A stretch of 64,000 nucleotides of DNA from Prorocentrum cordatum (Eukaryota; Sar; Dinophyceae; Prorocentrales; Prorocentraceae). The notes beneath the pieces are model-generated. The model saw nothing but the letters and a program-made list of their open reading frames with translations, was not told where the DNA came from and searched no databases. Location: contig CAUYUJ010004769.1 in the NCBI GenBank assembly GCA_963575745.1, forward strand, positions 460,412 through 524,411. Direction: 5' to 3'. The translations under genes and the position numbers were made by a program. Of the stretch, positions 29,056 to 39,729 are shown piece after piece. Numbering within the stretch: position 1 is the stretch's first letter; every line of letters starts with the position of its first letter.

Positions 29056-30170
29056 CCCCTCCTGGGCCCGCCCCCTCCGAGGAGGAGGCCGGCCCCCGCG
29101 CTGCCCCCGGGGTGCGGCTGGGGCCTTGTCGCGCAGCAGCGGCTCGCAGCGGCACGCCGCGCACACGCGCACCGCCTCGACAAAGTCGGACGGCCGCACC
29201 GTCCTCGGGAGGCGCGCGCGCGCGCAGGCGCGCGCGCGCGTGCGCCACGCGGCCGACGGTTTGCAACGGTGCGTGCTGTGGGGGAGACTCTGCCTGCTCG
29301 GACGAGGCGCCCAACACAGCCAAGATCTGCTCCAGGGGGGGGGGAGTGTGCGAGGGCCCGCGCAGATCGGCAAAACGAGGAACAAGAGAAGGATCGCTGG
29401 CGGGATCGACCACACATGTCGCCAGGGTCGCTAGCGGCATGGAACGCAGCAGTCGGCGACGAGAGGCTGGAAACGCGCGCGGTTGGATTCCCACGCGGGA
29501 CACGTGTGGAGGCCACGCGCAAGATACATACACGCGGAGGGGCGTCACACACCCCAGCCATCTGAGGGCCAAGCGCTCGAGACACGTGCGCCCAGACGTG
29601 GGTCGAACTCTCGCCATAGGGTGCCACACCATGTTGTAAGTTTGTTGTTATGGAGCATACCGTTGTCACGACGATGGCGGATTCGCAGGAATAAGCGGCA
29701 ACGGATGGCAACCGACTAGCGGCAAATAAAGACACACGCACCGCGCCAACCGTCCACCGATCACCCCATATTCACAGCCCGTGGCCACGAAACGCAGACA
29801 AAGGCATCCAGCGGGGAGTTTCCAGGCTGGGACTTCTCGTGAGGAGCAATGCGCATGTGCAAAACATCCTGGTGGAACAAGAGAAGGCGTCTACACGAGG
29901 CGCACTGGTCAACACACGATGGCTGTAACCAGCGACGGGCCGCCGGGGGTGACACCGGAGGGAACTCGCAGACGTCGGCAGCCTGGGGAAACGACGTCCT
30001 GGGAGGCAGCGGACCTGCGGCGTGGACATCCTCGGGCCCTCGGGGAGAGGCCCGAGGCGTCCAGGCACAGCCGCTGCGCCCTGGGGCCCCGGAGCATGGG
30101 CCCCTCCGGGCGGTCCTGTGGCAAATTCTGGCCGCGGATTTGGCACATCGCCCCCAGCACATGCGCAAGG
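29056..30170. other. Unassigned single-copy-looking stretch
   Basis: 29060-29270 is very GC-rich with (GCGCGC)n-like steps and both strands open. 29300-30160 has frames on both strands (for example plus 29781-30284) without a preferred one. No repeats matched. It may hold exons, but none can be fixed. Confidence 0.4.
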
Positions 30171-30328
30171 TCACCTCGGGCATGTCCTCCTACAGACGGG
30201 TTTCGGAGGGAACATGAAGATAATCAAAAAATGTTTGAAACAGTACTCAAAAATATTAGAACCGTCTCCAAATGTTGTCTTTGACGATTTTGAATATTCC
30301 TCCCGTGGAGGGACATGCCCCACTCAAC
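30171..30328 (+). mobile_element. Family B element, copy B6, with imperfect target duplication
   Basis: CCTCGGGCATGTCCTCCTAC at the left and GGAGGGACATGCCCCACTC at the right. CGCAAGG (30164-30170) and CGTAAGG (30329-30335) outside differ by one base. Confidence 0.82.
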
Positions 30329-30335
30329 CGTAAGG

Positions 30336-30673
30336 CTTCTGCCTGATTAGTCGAGTGCGCGGTGAGGGATGCTGGGCCCCTTGGATCGCAGCCCATGGCG
30401 GCCCCCCGTCTAACTACCTGTTCAAGGTCTTCCGACGCAGGGCCGTCGTCTATGGGACGCACAGAGACAGACTGATACTATATGTCCGCCTTGGAGGCGC
30501 GCGCCCGACCCGAACATATAGTATACCAAATATTGTAGCATATCGTTTCTCGAGCGGTGTGGCCAGAAAGCGCTCGCCACGACGCACTCACTATAAGAGT
30601 TCTCGGTGCGCGCGTCGCCCCTGGGGGGGCGACGAACACATAGTAGAAGTATGTTGGGGGCGCGCCGAGTCTA
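30336..30673. other. Stretch between B6 and B7; possible exon
   Basis: A plus-strand frame from 30355 runs into B7 and reads CWAPWIAAHGGPPSNYLFKV at its start. 30475-30660 shares GGCGCGCGCCCGACCCGAACATA with 37525-37550 and GAAGTATGTTGGGGG-type motifs with 35010-35040, so part of it is another dispersed repeat. Confidence 0.3.
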
Positions 30674-30869
30674 GGCTTAAGTCGGGCCTGTCGCCCTACA
30701 GGGGGATTTTCAACGACAAATGAATAATAACCCCAAACTAATCGGAAAAGAATCAACCAATAGTCTGGGGACTATTCTTTTAGCAATGTTTGCCAAGTTT
30801 GGGGCATCTTCGGTGTATCTTCTGTTTTTGTTCGCAGAAGATTCCTTTGTAGGGGGACAGGCCCGACCT
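30674..30869 (+). mobile_element. Family B element, copy B7, with 7-bp target duplication
   Basis: AAGTCGGGCCTGTCGCCCTA at the left and GTAGGGGGACAGGCCCGACC at the right. GAGTCTA is duplicated exactly outside (30667-30673 and 30870-30876). GT at 30681 and the AG inside the right GAGTCTA copy (30871-30872) could act as splice sites. Confidence 0.9.
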
Positions 30870-30925
30870 GAGTCTACGGCAGGTTCGTGTCGTGCCGACC
30901 CTGGCGTTGGTTTTTGACACCGCAG

Positions 30926-31025
30926 GGATCGTTCAACCTTGAACGATCGGCCGCTGCCGCAACGTCCGCTCGTTCAACATCGATCGATTCTGGGTCGCCG
31001 GCGGCGTTCAGCCTTGAACGCCCGC
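30926..31025. repeat. Two small perfect hairpins of the GTTCAA/TTGAAC type
   Basis: GATCGTTCAACCTTGAACGATC (an 8-10-nt stem) at 30928 and GGCGTTCAGCCTTGAACGCC at 31004 are built the same way. CGCTCGTTCAACATCGATCG lies between them as a half copy. Confidence 0.75.
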
Positions 31026-31070
31026 GCTGGGGTCGCCGCTGGTCGACACGACTTGGGCGCCCGATTGATC

Positions 31071-31275
31071 CGGGGTAACTCGGGTCCGGGGTAACTCGGG
31101 TTTGGATTCCCGTAAAACGAACCCGAGCTAGCCCTGACCCGAGTTACCCCTGATGATTTTGGGGCTCTGGACGCCCGAGTTATCCGGGGTAACTCGGGTC
31201 CGGGATAACTCGGGTTCGGAATCCCGAAAAACGAACCCGAGTTAGCCCTGACCCGAGTTATCCCTGATGATTCGG
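31071..31275 (+). repeat. Tandem pair of inverted-repeat units (ACTCGGGT/ACCCGAGT)
   Basis: Two units of about 115 bp (31071-31175 and 31180-31275). Each goes from GGGGTAACTCGGGT or GGGATAACTCGGGT through GAACCCGAG(C/T)TAGCCCTG to ACCCGAGTTA(C/T)CCCTGATGA. Each unit can fold on itself. Confidence 0.85.
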
Positions 31276-31862
31276 GGCTCTGAACGACGCAAACCTACCG
31301 TCAGCTTCTTCGGCACGGGACCCCCCCCCGGCAGCCCGCCGACCCCTCTCCCGCGGGAGCCGGCCCGTGCACCCGAGCGCGGTGCCCTCTGGCGGGCGCG
31401 GGCCCCGGCGGGGGCCCCCCCCCTCGGGAGGCAGACCAAGAGCGGCGGGGAGCCTCCGTGCTGCTTGTCTCCAACAGGCAGCACGTCGGCGGCGAGCGAG
31501 GGGGGGGGGCAGGTGACAAGGAGACGGCCCCTCCTCAGAAGGTTCGGAGGTCGCCCGACCTCCTGAGAAGCCTCCTCGGCCTTCCTCGGAGGCCCAGCAC
31601 GAGAAACTCTCAGAAAGCGCCAGGGCTTCTGAGAGGTCCCGCCGCCTTCTGAGAAGGCCTTCTCCTTCTCACTTCCCCCCCTCGCTCGCCGCTGAAACAT
31701 GCAATACGGACCAGGCCGCGTCACTTCGCGCATCATCGGGACCCGCGATGCGCGACGCGCGGCCACGTCTCTTCGCGCCCGCGCGCCCCCCTCCGCCCCG
31801 CCCCCCAGCCTCAGAGAATGGCAGCCGCTGTGGCCCGGCCCGCGACGAGTGAAGCGTGATTG
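31276..31862. other. Unassigned; CTTCTGAGA-rich 31545-31680
   Basis: 31545-31680 carries repeated GCCTTCTGAGAAGG and AGGCCTCCTCGG motifs related to the 17.1 kb minisatellite. The rest has no preferred frame. Confidence 0.4.
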
Positions 31863-32010
31863 ATGGGGCCCAGGGACACAGATTCACAGGATTCCCCATA
31901 ATTTCTCAGATTTTTGGGATTCTCGTCTTCTCCCCCACTTCCCACATTTTCCCATTTTTCCCTGGGAGTAGACGATCAATTGTGTTTGTGTGGTTTTTCC
32001 CCTCCTGAGT
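31863..32010 (+). mobile_element. Family C element, copy C5
   Basis: GGGGCCCAGGGACACAGATT ... TCTTCTCCCCCACTTCCCAC ... GAGTAGACGATCAATTGTG ... TTTTTCCCCTCCTGAGTG. Confidence 0.78.
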
Positions 32011-32124
32011 GATTACCTTCGCGCCTCCCAGGGCGACCAACGGGATAGTTACGGGTCCTGGACCCAGTGTGCGACGAAGCCAGGGCGAGGATAAAAATTG
32101 GGTGAGGGTACATCGTGAATCCCT

Positions 32125-32245
32125 GAGATCCAGCGGCTCCGGAGGTTGTATCGAGCGCCGCGGCCTTCTGAGAACGTTCCGGAACGCTGTGAGAGCGTCC
32201 CAGAACGCTCTGGAACGGATTCATCCTCGTCCTAGCCCCGTCCTA
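32125..32245 (+). repeat. Dispersed repeat S, copy 2
   Basis: CCCTGAGATCCAGCGGCTCC, GGAGGTTGTATCGAGCGCCG, GAACGTTCCGGAACGCTGTG and CCCAGAACGCTCTGGAACGG. The GTTCCGGAAC core is palindromic. Confidence 0.7.
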
Positions 32246-33071
32246 CGGTGGCCTTCCCCCAGAGAGTCGTGCTCTGATGGTCCAGGGGCCCGGGAGTGGC
32301 CAGAAACGGCGAGCAAGATTCCAAGACCCGCTCCACCCAAAACCCATCTGCTGTATCTTGTACGCCCGACATGTGCACGGAAAACACGGGCACGATGACC
32401 ACTAGGGAATGCTGCCCAAAACAGACGGCGCCAGCTGCCTGGCAGGCGACCTTGCGTGCCAGATGGACCACACCCCGCGGCGACACCGACGACGAGCCCT
32501 GCCCCAAATGGGCAAGAACTGCTGGCTGACTCCGTATCCAATTTTTATGAGAAGGAAATCCTGGAGGCCTCGCGCGGCAACTGGAGACCCGATTTACGTC
32601 GGATCCACGTCGGATTTACGTCGGGTTCGAATTACGTCGGATGCACGTCGGACTGACTCTGGAGCATCGCCGCACGAGCGTCGACCCCTAGCTCACGGAG
32701 CTGACGTGTGGCCTAGATAAGACTACTGCTGCGCTCCGCGCTGGGCCTCCAGGAGTTCCCTCCTAACACCTTCTTATCTGTGCGCCTTCTTTCGGGGAGA
32801 CGTAAGACCCGGGTACGGGGGACTCGGAAATCCCCGACGAGGTCGTCAAAAAAATGACGAGGCCGAGCCTGCATTTTGACGAGGCCTCCCGCTGCAGACA
32901 TCCCACGAAACTCCTCCTCGTCAAAATCCGAGGCGCGGTCGTCAAAAAACGATGGCGAACCCGAGTCCTGGCAAACCCGGGTCTTGCGTTCCCCCGATTC
33001 TTGGACTGTGCCGCTCCGTGGCGATCTCAGCACGCTGGAGGCCCAGGGCCGGCACGCCACCGGGTGTAAAA
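32246..33071. other. Unassigned; 12-nt ACGTCGGATCC minisatellite at 32594-32660
   Basis: ACGTCGGAT(C/T)(C/T)/ACGTCGGGTTC units at about 12-nt spacing. 32835-32965 has a diverged inverted repeat (GACGAGGTCGTCAAAAAAATG ... CGTCAAAAAACGATGGC). No preferred frame. Confidence 0.5.
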
Positions 33072-33225
33072 CAGGGCTGGGATCGGGACAAATCGCTCCA
33101 GAGCGTTCCGGAGCGCTCTCAGAGCGTTCCGGAACGCTCTGGAGCGGCCGCGGCGCCCAATACATCCTCCGAACCCGCCGATCCTCAGAGATTTCGAGTT
33201 ATCCCGATCCGATTTTGTCCAGATC
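33072..33225 (-). repeat. Dispersed repeat S, copy 3 (inverted)
   Basis: GGGATCGGGACAAATCGCTC, GAGCGTTCCGGAGCGCTCTC, GGCGCCCAATACATCCTCCG and CGCCGATCCTCAGAGATTTC, the inverse of S1 and S2. Confidence 0.7.
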
Positions 33226-33424
33226 TTCGCGTCGTTTTAGGGTGCGCCGCGGCGCGCTCCTGTACGTGAAGCCTTCCCCGGGCCCCGCCGCCGCCGGCGG
33301 AGCGGCCGCCGGCGCGGCTCGCGCGTCCTGGCGGGGCACCGAGGGGGAGGAGCGCGGGCGCCCGAGCGTGCTCACAGGGGCGGCCGTGCAGAGCGGCCGA
33401 GGGCGGGTGCAGCCGGCCAGGTGC

Positions 33425-33573
33425 TCTGAAGGGGCCCAGGGACATACAAACAAAGAAGCACAAAGAACCGGATCCCCCATATTTCCTCACATGTCTTCCC
33501 CCCACTTCCCATAGTTTCCTGCATTTTCCGGGGAGTCGACGATTCATTGTGTCTGTGTGTTTCTTTCCCTCCC
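33425..33573 (+). mobile_element. Family C element, copy C6
   Basis: TCTGAAGGGGCCCAGGGACA ... CAAACAAAGAAGCACAAAG ... CCCCCACTTCCCATAGTTTC ... GAGTCGACGATTCATTGTG ... TTTCTTTCCCTCCCG. The GC-rich piece before it (33250-33420) is open on both strands. Confidence 0.82.
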
Positions 33574-34562
33574 GATGCTCGTCTGTCAGTTGTTTCGTTT
33601 TCTGTCGGGGGGGCTCGCCGCAGGTGCACACAGAACCTCAGGAGGAAGCCCCAGGGAAGACCCAAGGAACCTCGAGACCCCCTTCGGGCACCAAAACGCC
33701 CCCCCTCCTTCGATGACGTGCTGTTTCTGTGTGTTCCCCCCCCCTGCACTGTCTGAGAATGACGTGATGATGACTATGCTCTACGACGAGGCGCCGCAGA
33801 ATTCCAAGCGATGTCTGGTAAAGTTTCTGCAGGTCTTCTAAGGAACCCCCTCATCATCACAGAGTGCCGCATGCCCCACCATACCAAAGTGGAGATGAGA
33901 GGTGCCACATGTGACAGCCTTCTGGACGGTGCATGAATGCTCACAACACAAGTGCTTCGCTGGCACGGCGGATTTGCCGCAGCCAGGCGGATAAAGATGA
34001 CACGCGCCGACGAGCAGGGAGAGAGGCGGTGTGTTGCTGGCGCGGCACGGCGACGGCAAAGGCACTTCTGCCCTTCCCCCTCGACTCGTATCGACAACCT
34101 CGCTTTCCTTCGTTCTCGACGTTTGCCGGACAAGGTTCGGATGGAACCGACGCGTCTCTGCGGCGTGAAAACAAGACGATGCCAGCAGACAACAACTCAT
34201 GCGACGAGGCCTTCGTGCAGCATGCATCAGCACGCTGGGCGTGGACACGAAGCATGGCAGCGAGGCGAGCTGTAGGAACAAGGAAGCGGCACTCACAAGG
34301 GCGAGGAGATGCGCGGAGGCAAGAGGGGTCTCCCTGGTGGTGTGGCCCCGCCCCCCTCTCGCTCGAGACATCCCCGGCCTCCCGCTCGGGGAGGCACTGT
34401 GGACCTCCTCGCTGGAGGTGGGCCCCCTGGTGGTGTTGGCATCGCTGCTGCCCCTCCGAAGCTGGGCAGCAGCAGGCGACCCCGCACAGGCACTTCCTCC
34501 TACTACTCCCTCCCTCCCCGCCTCCTCTCGCTCTCCCTTCCCCCCCATCGACCGGCTTCTAT
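33574..34562. other. Unassigned single-copy-looking stretch
   Basis: A plus-strand frame from 33933 and a minus-strand frame from 34590 to 33838 overlap across 34000-34500. Neither has decisive codon use. 34290-34500 is GC-rich. No repeat match apart from the C pair that follows. Confidence 0.35.
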
Positions 34563-34812
34563 CGGGAGGGGAGAAAACACACAGACACAATTAATCGTCA
34601 ATTCCCAGAAAATATGGGAAAATATGGGAAGTGGAGGGAAGGACAAGAACCCAGAAAATATAGGAGAAGGGCCCTGGGACACACAAAAAAATACACACAA
34701 ATAACAGGATCCCCCATATGTTCACATATTTCGTGGATTGTCGTCTTCCCCCCCTTCCCACATGTTCCCATATGTTCCCATTGTGTCTGTGTTGTTTCCC
34801 CTCCTGATTATC
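34563..34812. mobile_element. Two family C elements head to head (C7)
   Basis: 34563-34665 is a C copy in inverse (AACACACAGACACAATTAAT ... TATGGGAAGTGGAGGGAAGG). 34667-34812 is a direct copy (GGGCCCTGGGACACACAAAA ... TTTCCCCTCCTGATT). Their left ends meet, giving an inverted pair that could fold over about 100 bp. Confidence 0.8.
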
Positions 34813-35426
34813 ATCCCGAGTGGTCTTCTGAAAGCCCCGGAGCCGGCAGAGGCCCTGGGCGGCCAAACTCTGCTACTAAAAAACCTCCCGTTGTGACCCT
34901 TATTCGCGGCGCGATGGCGTCAAGTGTGCCACACCACCCCTATTGTCTCACGACGCGAGGATGTCATGGGACGCATAACGACGTACCCGTCGGTCGGCAG
35001 AAATGGGTAGAAGCATGAAGTAGGAATATGTTGGGGGTAGACTGGGTTTCCGCCCGCGCCCCGAAGAGAAGGGAAGAGGGAAACACCGCTCGACTCTTGA
35101 AGAAAGAAGGCGCCTAAAGAAGATCGCGATATTGGAATCCAACAACACCTACTGTCAACAAGCGACGGGTACCAGGTACTAGAACTGTGGGCTCGCCTTT
35201 GGAGGCGGACGTCTGCCCAGAACATATCGTAAAAACGCCACACGGTACATCGTTGGCATGCCCAGATCACGCCCGCGACGATGCTCGCAATATGCGATGT
35301 ATTTCAGTCTACGCCTCGCCACTCGGGAAACGACGCCCACAGAACACAAGTATGCCTGAATCCGACCGATGCCACGGGCGGGACGTGGCGGTGAGAGGTG
35401 CGGAGAGACCCGCGGATCACCCAGCA
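34813..35426. other. Unassigned; faint relative of 30475-30660
   Basis: GTAGGAATATGTTGGGGGTA (35010-35040) and GGAGGCGGACGTCTGCCCAG (35195) resemble parts of 30480-30660. No gene. Confidence 0.35.
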
Positions 35427-35522
35427 GGAGGAGGAGGAGGAGGAGGAGGAGGAGGAGGAGGAGGAGGAGGAGGAGGAGGAGGAGGGGGAGGAGGAGGAGG
35501 AGGAGGAGGAGGAGGAGGAGGA
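35427..35522. repeat. (GGA)n tract
   Basis: Almost pure GGA on the plus strand, one GGGGGA interruption. Confidence 0.95.
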
Positions 35523-35835
35523 GGCCTGCCCTCCTCCTCCCAGGCGGGGCACCCCCCGAGGCCGAGAAAACCTGTGGCCACGGCGCGGGGATGCCCATTT
35601 TCTCGACCTCGGGCCTCGGACGGCTGCTCGGCACGATCCCGGCAGCCCAGGGAACACTCTCAATTAGGGGGAAAACAAACCTACCTCGCTTTTGACCACC
35701 CTCGCTTCCAAGAGATACCAAACGACGCCAAATTGCAGCCCGTACTGGTCAGGCCGCTTGACGAGGAGGCGCGTGGTATGGCTTGGTTTTGCCTGGAAGC
35801 GAAAGTGGGGTAGGTAATTCACGCTCTGATCAATG

Positions 35836-35968
35836 CTCGCCATCGCTCGGACGTCCACTCCGTGTGCTTTTGTTCGGTTTCGTGCGTGGCTTTGTCGCCA
35901 AATGATCCAGGATGCTCCTCGATGGTCCTCGCCGAGGAAACAAACGCACACGTCCGAGCGATGCCAAG
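35836..35968 (+). mobile_element. Family A element, copy A6
   Basis: CTCGCCATCGCTCGGACGTC at the left and GCACACGTCCGAGCGATGCC at the right. Full length, and with A7 it brackets the inverted satellite Q array. Confidence 0.9.
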
Positions 35969-36065
35969 AATGAGGCGCAGCCGATGGAAGCCACCCTGGG
36001 CGTCGACGACTTCAGCAGCCTTGCAAAACGTTGACCACCTCTCGAGAGCCAGATGTCACGCCTTC

Positions 36066-36935
36066 CTGGCGAAAGACCCAACCACGTGCAGATGTGAATC
36101 AGACCCTGCGACACCACTTAAATCCGGCGGTCTGCACCAGCGGGGAAGAGAAGCAGCAGCGGCACGAGAGGCTCCTTGAGAAGGAGCCACGCTGCCCCAA
36201 CACCATGCGGACGTTGGCACTGGGGCCTGGGGTGGACATCCCGATGGGGCCACGAAACGTGCAAGGGGTGTGCCGAAATATGCGGGCGGACGTATGCGGA
36301 CTGTGCCACTAGTGCCCTGGCTGGACGGGGCCCTGGGGCCACGAGGCGTGAGACGGGTGCGCCGAAAGGGCGAGGTGGACACGTACGGACTGTGCCACTG
36401 CGGCCTTGGGTGGAACTCCACATAGGGACAACGGGTGAGGGGAGTCCCGCAGTATGCGGGCGGACGCATGCAAGCTGTGCCACTGGGCCCTGGGTGGAGG
36501 TCCCTATAGGGACACGAAGCGTGTGAGTGTGAGGGGTGTGCCGGAACTGGCGGACGGACGCATGCGGGGGTGAAGCTCCCTATGGAGGCGCGAAGCGTGA
36601 GAGGGGGGCGCCGAGCTGGGCGGGGGGGACGCATGCGGACTGTGCCGCTGGGGGGCGCGAGCGCATGCGGACTGTTCCACTGGGGCCTTTGGTAGAGCTC
36701 CCTACGGGGGCACGAAACGTGTAAGGGGTGGGCCGACATGAGCGGGGGAACGTATGCGGACTGTGCCGCTGGGGGGGCCTTGGGTGGAGCTCTCTGTGGG
36801 GCCACGACGCGTGCGAGCGTGTGTGCCGGAGGGGCGGTGGGCCGCACGCGGACCCTCGCTGGGGCCTTCGGCTGCGCTCCTCATGGGGCCGCGGAGCGTG
36901 TGAGGGGCGTGCCGAGACGGAGCCATTTGGGATGG
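36066..36935 (+). repeat. 90-bp satellite Q, array 2 (about 8 copies, inverse of array 1)
   Basis: GGGGCCACGAAACGTGCAAG, GTGTGCCGAAATATGCGGGC and ATGCGGACTGTGCCACTGGG are the inverse of the 20 kb unit. The flank CGAAAGACCCAACCACGTGC (36070) matches the inverse of 20570-20600, so array and flank moved together. More diverged between units than array 1. Confidence 0.9.
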
Positions 36936-36956
36936 CAGAGGAAGAGATGGGAGAAG

Positions 36957-37088
36957 CTCGCCATCGCTCGGACGTCCATTCCCTGTGTTTTTGTTGTCGG
37001 TTTCGTGCGTGGTTTTGTCGCCAGATGATCGAGGATGCTCCTCGATGGCCCTCGCCGAGGACAAATGCACACGTCCGAGCGATGCCAG
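36957..37088 (+). mobile_element. Family A element, copy A7
   Basis: CTCGCCATCGCTCGGACGTC at the left and GCACACGTCCGAGCGATGCC at the right. On the minus strand it runs GGCATCG...GGCGAG, i.e. GC...AG. Confidence 0.9.
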
Positions 37089-37324
37089 AGGAGGGGGAGG
37101 AGGAGAGGAGGAGGAGTGAGGCCGGACGCGGGGTGCGGTCTCTTCGGAGCGACGAGGACCCAAAACCACTCGGGAAGCACTCCCCACGTTGCCCCTGGTC
37201 CGCCAGGCGGGGGCGGCGCGGGTCCGCAGCGGAGGGCGCGGCGGGCGCCGTGGCAGCGACAGGCGCTTCGGCGGCGGCGCCGCCGCCCTCCGCAGGGTCG
37301 TCGTCGAGCTCCTGGGCGTCTTGG
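37089..37324. other. GC-rich unassigned stretch
   Basis: Open on both strands (minus frame through 37200-37320, plus frame through 37189-37300). It lies between A7 and L2, so it could be an exon, but strand and borders cannot be chosen. Confidence 0.3.
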
Positions 37325-37514
37325 GACATGCAGTAGGGGCCCGACCACAAGAGACCTTCCACAAGGAGCCCCACCCCGAGACCCCAGGACGCCCAATGAT
37401 TTCGGGCGCGGGAACGTCGCGCCTGGAGTCGCAAAGCCATCGAAAACCGAGAAACTCCCAGGGCACCCTGGAGGCAGGCAGGGCGTCTCGTGGCAGGGGC
37501 CTCCACCGCATGCG
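37325..37514 (+). mobile_element. Family L element, copy L2
   Basis: CATGCAGTAGGGGCCCGACC, ACCTTCCACAAGGAGCCCCA, AGGGCACCCTGGAGGCAGGC and the inverted end GGGGCCTCCACCGCATGCGG. Confidence 0.7.
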
Positions 37515-38582
37515 GAAGGCGCGCGCCCGACCCGAACATAGACATAACTCGACGGTATAGCGGGGCGCTCCCTGCACGGCAGGGCACCAGCGCGCCCAGC
37601 ACGGAGCGTGTGCTGCAAGAGCTCTGAGCGTGCGCGTCGCCGCCGAGAGGCCGACGCACACGCGCAGTGCCAGCACGCACGCCTGGGCGAGAGCGAGGCG
37701 GCTCTCGGGCGGCGCCGGCGCCTCCGCCTCTGAGAGGTTCCCTCCTCCACCTCCTCCTCCTCCTCCTCCTCCTCCTCGAAAACAACTCCTCCTCCTCCTG
37801 CTCCTGCTCCTCCTCCTCCTCCTCCTCCTAGAAAACAACTCCTGGGAGGTCGTCAAGAGAGCGACGAAAGGCTGCCAGGCCCGAGTGAGAGAGACCTTTG
37901 ATAACCCAGAGCAGGATGGACCAAGCGCAACTCTAAACCGGATTCCATAGGAATCCGCCGACCCCCGCTTGCCCGGGATGAGCAGGCGTGTGGGAGCCTC
38001 CTTGACTGTCCCCCCCCCCCCTTTACCCCCTCCCGTGGGGTCCAACATGCCACTCTGCCATTCTAGGGGGGGGGCGAGCTCCTCAACGCACCCCCGAGGC
38101 CTTCGGAGGCCAACAGGGAGCCCAACGGGTACCAGACAGAGCGCCAAGACAGTCGAAGAGAGCGTCATGACGGCCCAAGGTAGCCCCAAGATGATCCAAG
38201 ATGGCTTCAAGATGGCCCACGGGGCGATGGCCGAGAGGGCCCCGAGATGCCAAAATCATCCTTTCGCCTTGGAACAACGAACATGTTCAGCACATTCGCA
38301 GTCTACGTGCTGACAGCGAACACGACAACCCAAATTGCCCCCAAGAGCGTCCCAAGACGGCCCATGATGCCTCCAAGGCGGCACCAAAGCCGGCCCAAGA
38401 GGGCCCAAAGACAGCCCCAGAGGCTTCCCAAAACGCCCCTGGAGGACTCTAAGAGGGCTCCATGAAAGCCTAAGAGGGGGAATACGAACTGACATTGCAA
38501 GCCTTTGCTACCAAGATGGCACCTCGAGCCCCCCCGAGGCTCCCGTTTCATCCAGGAGGCGCCTGACCCAGGCGGGACGACG
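37515..38582. other. (CCT)n at 37748-37830 and CAAGATGGCC-type degenerate repeats
   Basis: CCT tracts separated by GAAAACAACTCCT, which occurs twice (37788 and 37830). 38140-38470 is made of degenerate CCAAGATGGCC/CCCAAGACGGCCC units related to 1350-1580. No gene. Confidence 0.5.
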
Positions 38583-38702
38583 ACAACAAACAACAAGCAA
38601 CAAGCAGCAAACAACAAAAACAAACATAACAGCAACAACCACACCATCAACAATAAGAACAACAGCACCACTAACAACACCACCACAACCAACAACAACA
38701 CT
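38583..38702. repeat. (AAC)n-like microsatellite
   Basis: CAACAA/AACAACACC repeats. A similar tract precedes the second duplicated segment at 45083-45120. Confidence 0.85.
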
Positions 38703-39200
38703 TTTAAGACTGTTCGCTCTTGTCTGATCGCGGGCCATTCAACACGTAGATCGCAAACCCTCGGTACCCGCACGTTTCGTCTTCCATCGCAACCCTCTAG
38801 GGGTATATGTCTTCATATCTGCAACATGTATTTCGTGCAACCCTACGGCAAGGGAAAAGAGGACGAATGGAAGGACGGAACAAGGGGGAGGGAGGAGCAT
38901 GGAGCAAATTGAGAGGGAGTAGAGAACAAGTGGGAGAACCAGACGGGCAGATCGGGCGCTTAAACCTTAACGGGCGGGTCGGACAGGCGGGCCCAGGCGG
39001 CCAGGTCGAGCAAGCGGGTTTCTGAAGCGTGCCTCCTGCATGAATCGCAAATACATCTCGAGCGATAGCGCGTTTCCCCCCAAAAAAAAGCGTGATGACA
39101 TCCACAGCGACAGCGGGATTCCTGAGTGCCGAGGGCGCGGCGTCAAAATACATGGCGAGGAAGCCCCACGCGACAGCGTGATTTCTGCACCCATTGTGAG
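38703..39200 (-). repeat. Duplicated segment P, copy 1, with partly conserved minus frame
   Basis: GACTGTTCGCTCTTGTCTGA ... GGAGGGAGGAGCATGGAGCA ... GCGGGCCCAGGCGGCCAGGT ... GCCTCCTGCATGAATCGCAA ... ACGCGACAGCGTGATTTCTG aligns with 45125-45642. In one minus frame the copies share CSTWPPGPACPTRP and AIARDVFAIHAGG, and two gaps are of 3 and 18 nt. A single-base gap breaks the frame near the 3' end (about 38840). Coding is possible but unproved. Confidence 0.75.
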
Positions 39201-39729
39201 GACGTCCCGCGCGAGATCACGATTTGGGAATCCATGTGAGGGAGAATCAGGCGGGGGCTGCTGTTGTTGCAAGCGGGGGGCCAAGCGCGAGGCTTGGTGA
39301 CCCCTCGCTCTCCCATGTAAAGAAGCAGGGTGCGAGCCCGGGGAGGAGCACTGTAATAGAAACGTACAATGGTTACCCGACGGGTGGATCAACAATAGTG
39401 GCTCTTGAGAAATGAATCAACAACAACAACGGCAACGACAACGACAACGACAACGACAACAACAACAACAACAACAATTACTAGCACGTGGGGACACTCC
39501 GTTCTCACCAGTGCCAGGGTTTTCATAGGAGGCGGGCAATACCCCCACTTTGTGGGGGGGCCGGTTCAAGCTCTACCAAATTTCCAAACGACTCTTCGCC
39601 ACCACCCACACCCAGCTTCCCGCCCTATGACGTTCGGACACCTCACTTCGTGGCCTGCGGACGACCTTGGCTACTACACTGGCGCATGGGTACAATGACT
39701 TGTTGTGGTAACATTTTCTGTAAGCTAGC
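39201..39729. other. Unassigned; CAACGA/CAACAA tract at 39418-39480
   Basis: Short AAC-rich tract; no preferred frame. Confidence 0.4.

Noticed and set aside
28113-29741. Open frames of 330-510 codons on both strands
   Set aside because: Mostly the GGA tract read as poly-Glu/Arg/Gly or poly-Ser/Leu/Pro. Both strands are open, which is a composition effect.
33933-35018. 361-codon plus-strand frame
   Set aside because: It runs through the C7 element pair and is matched by a long minus-strand frame; composition changes along it.
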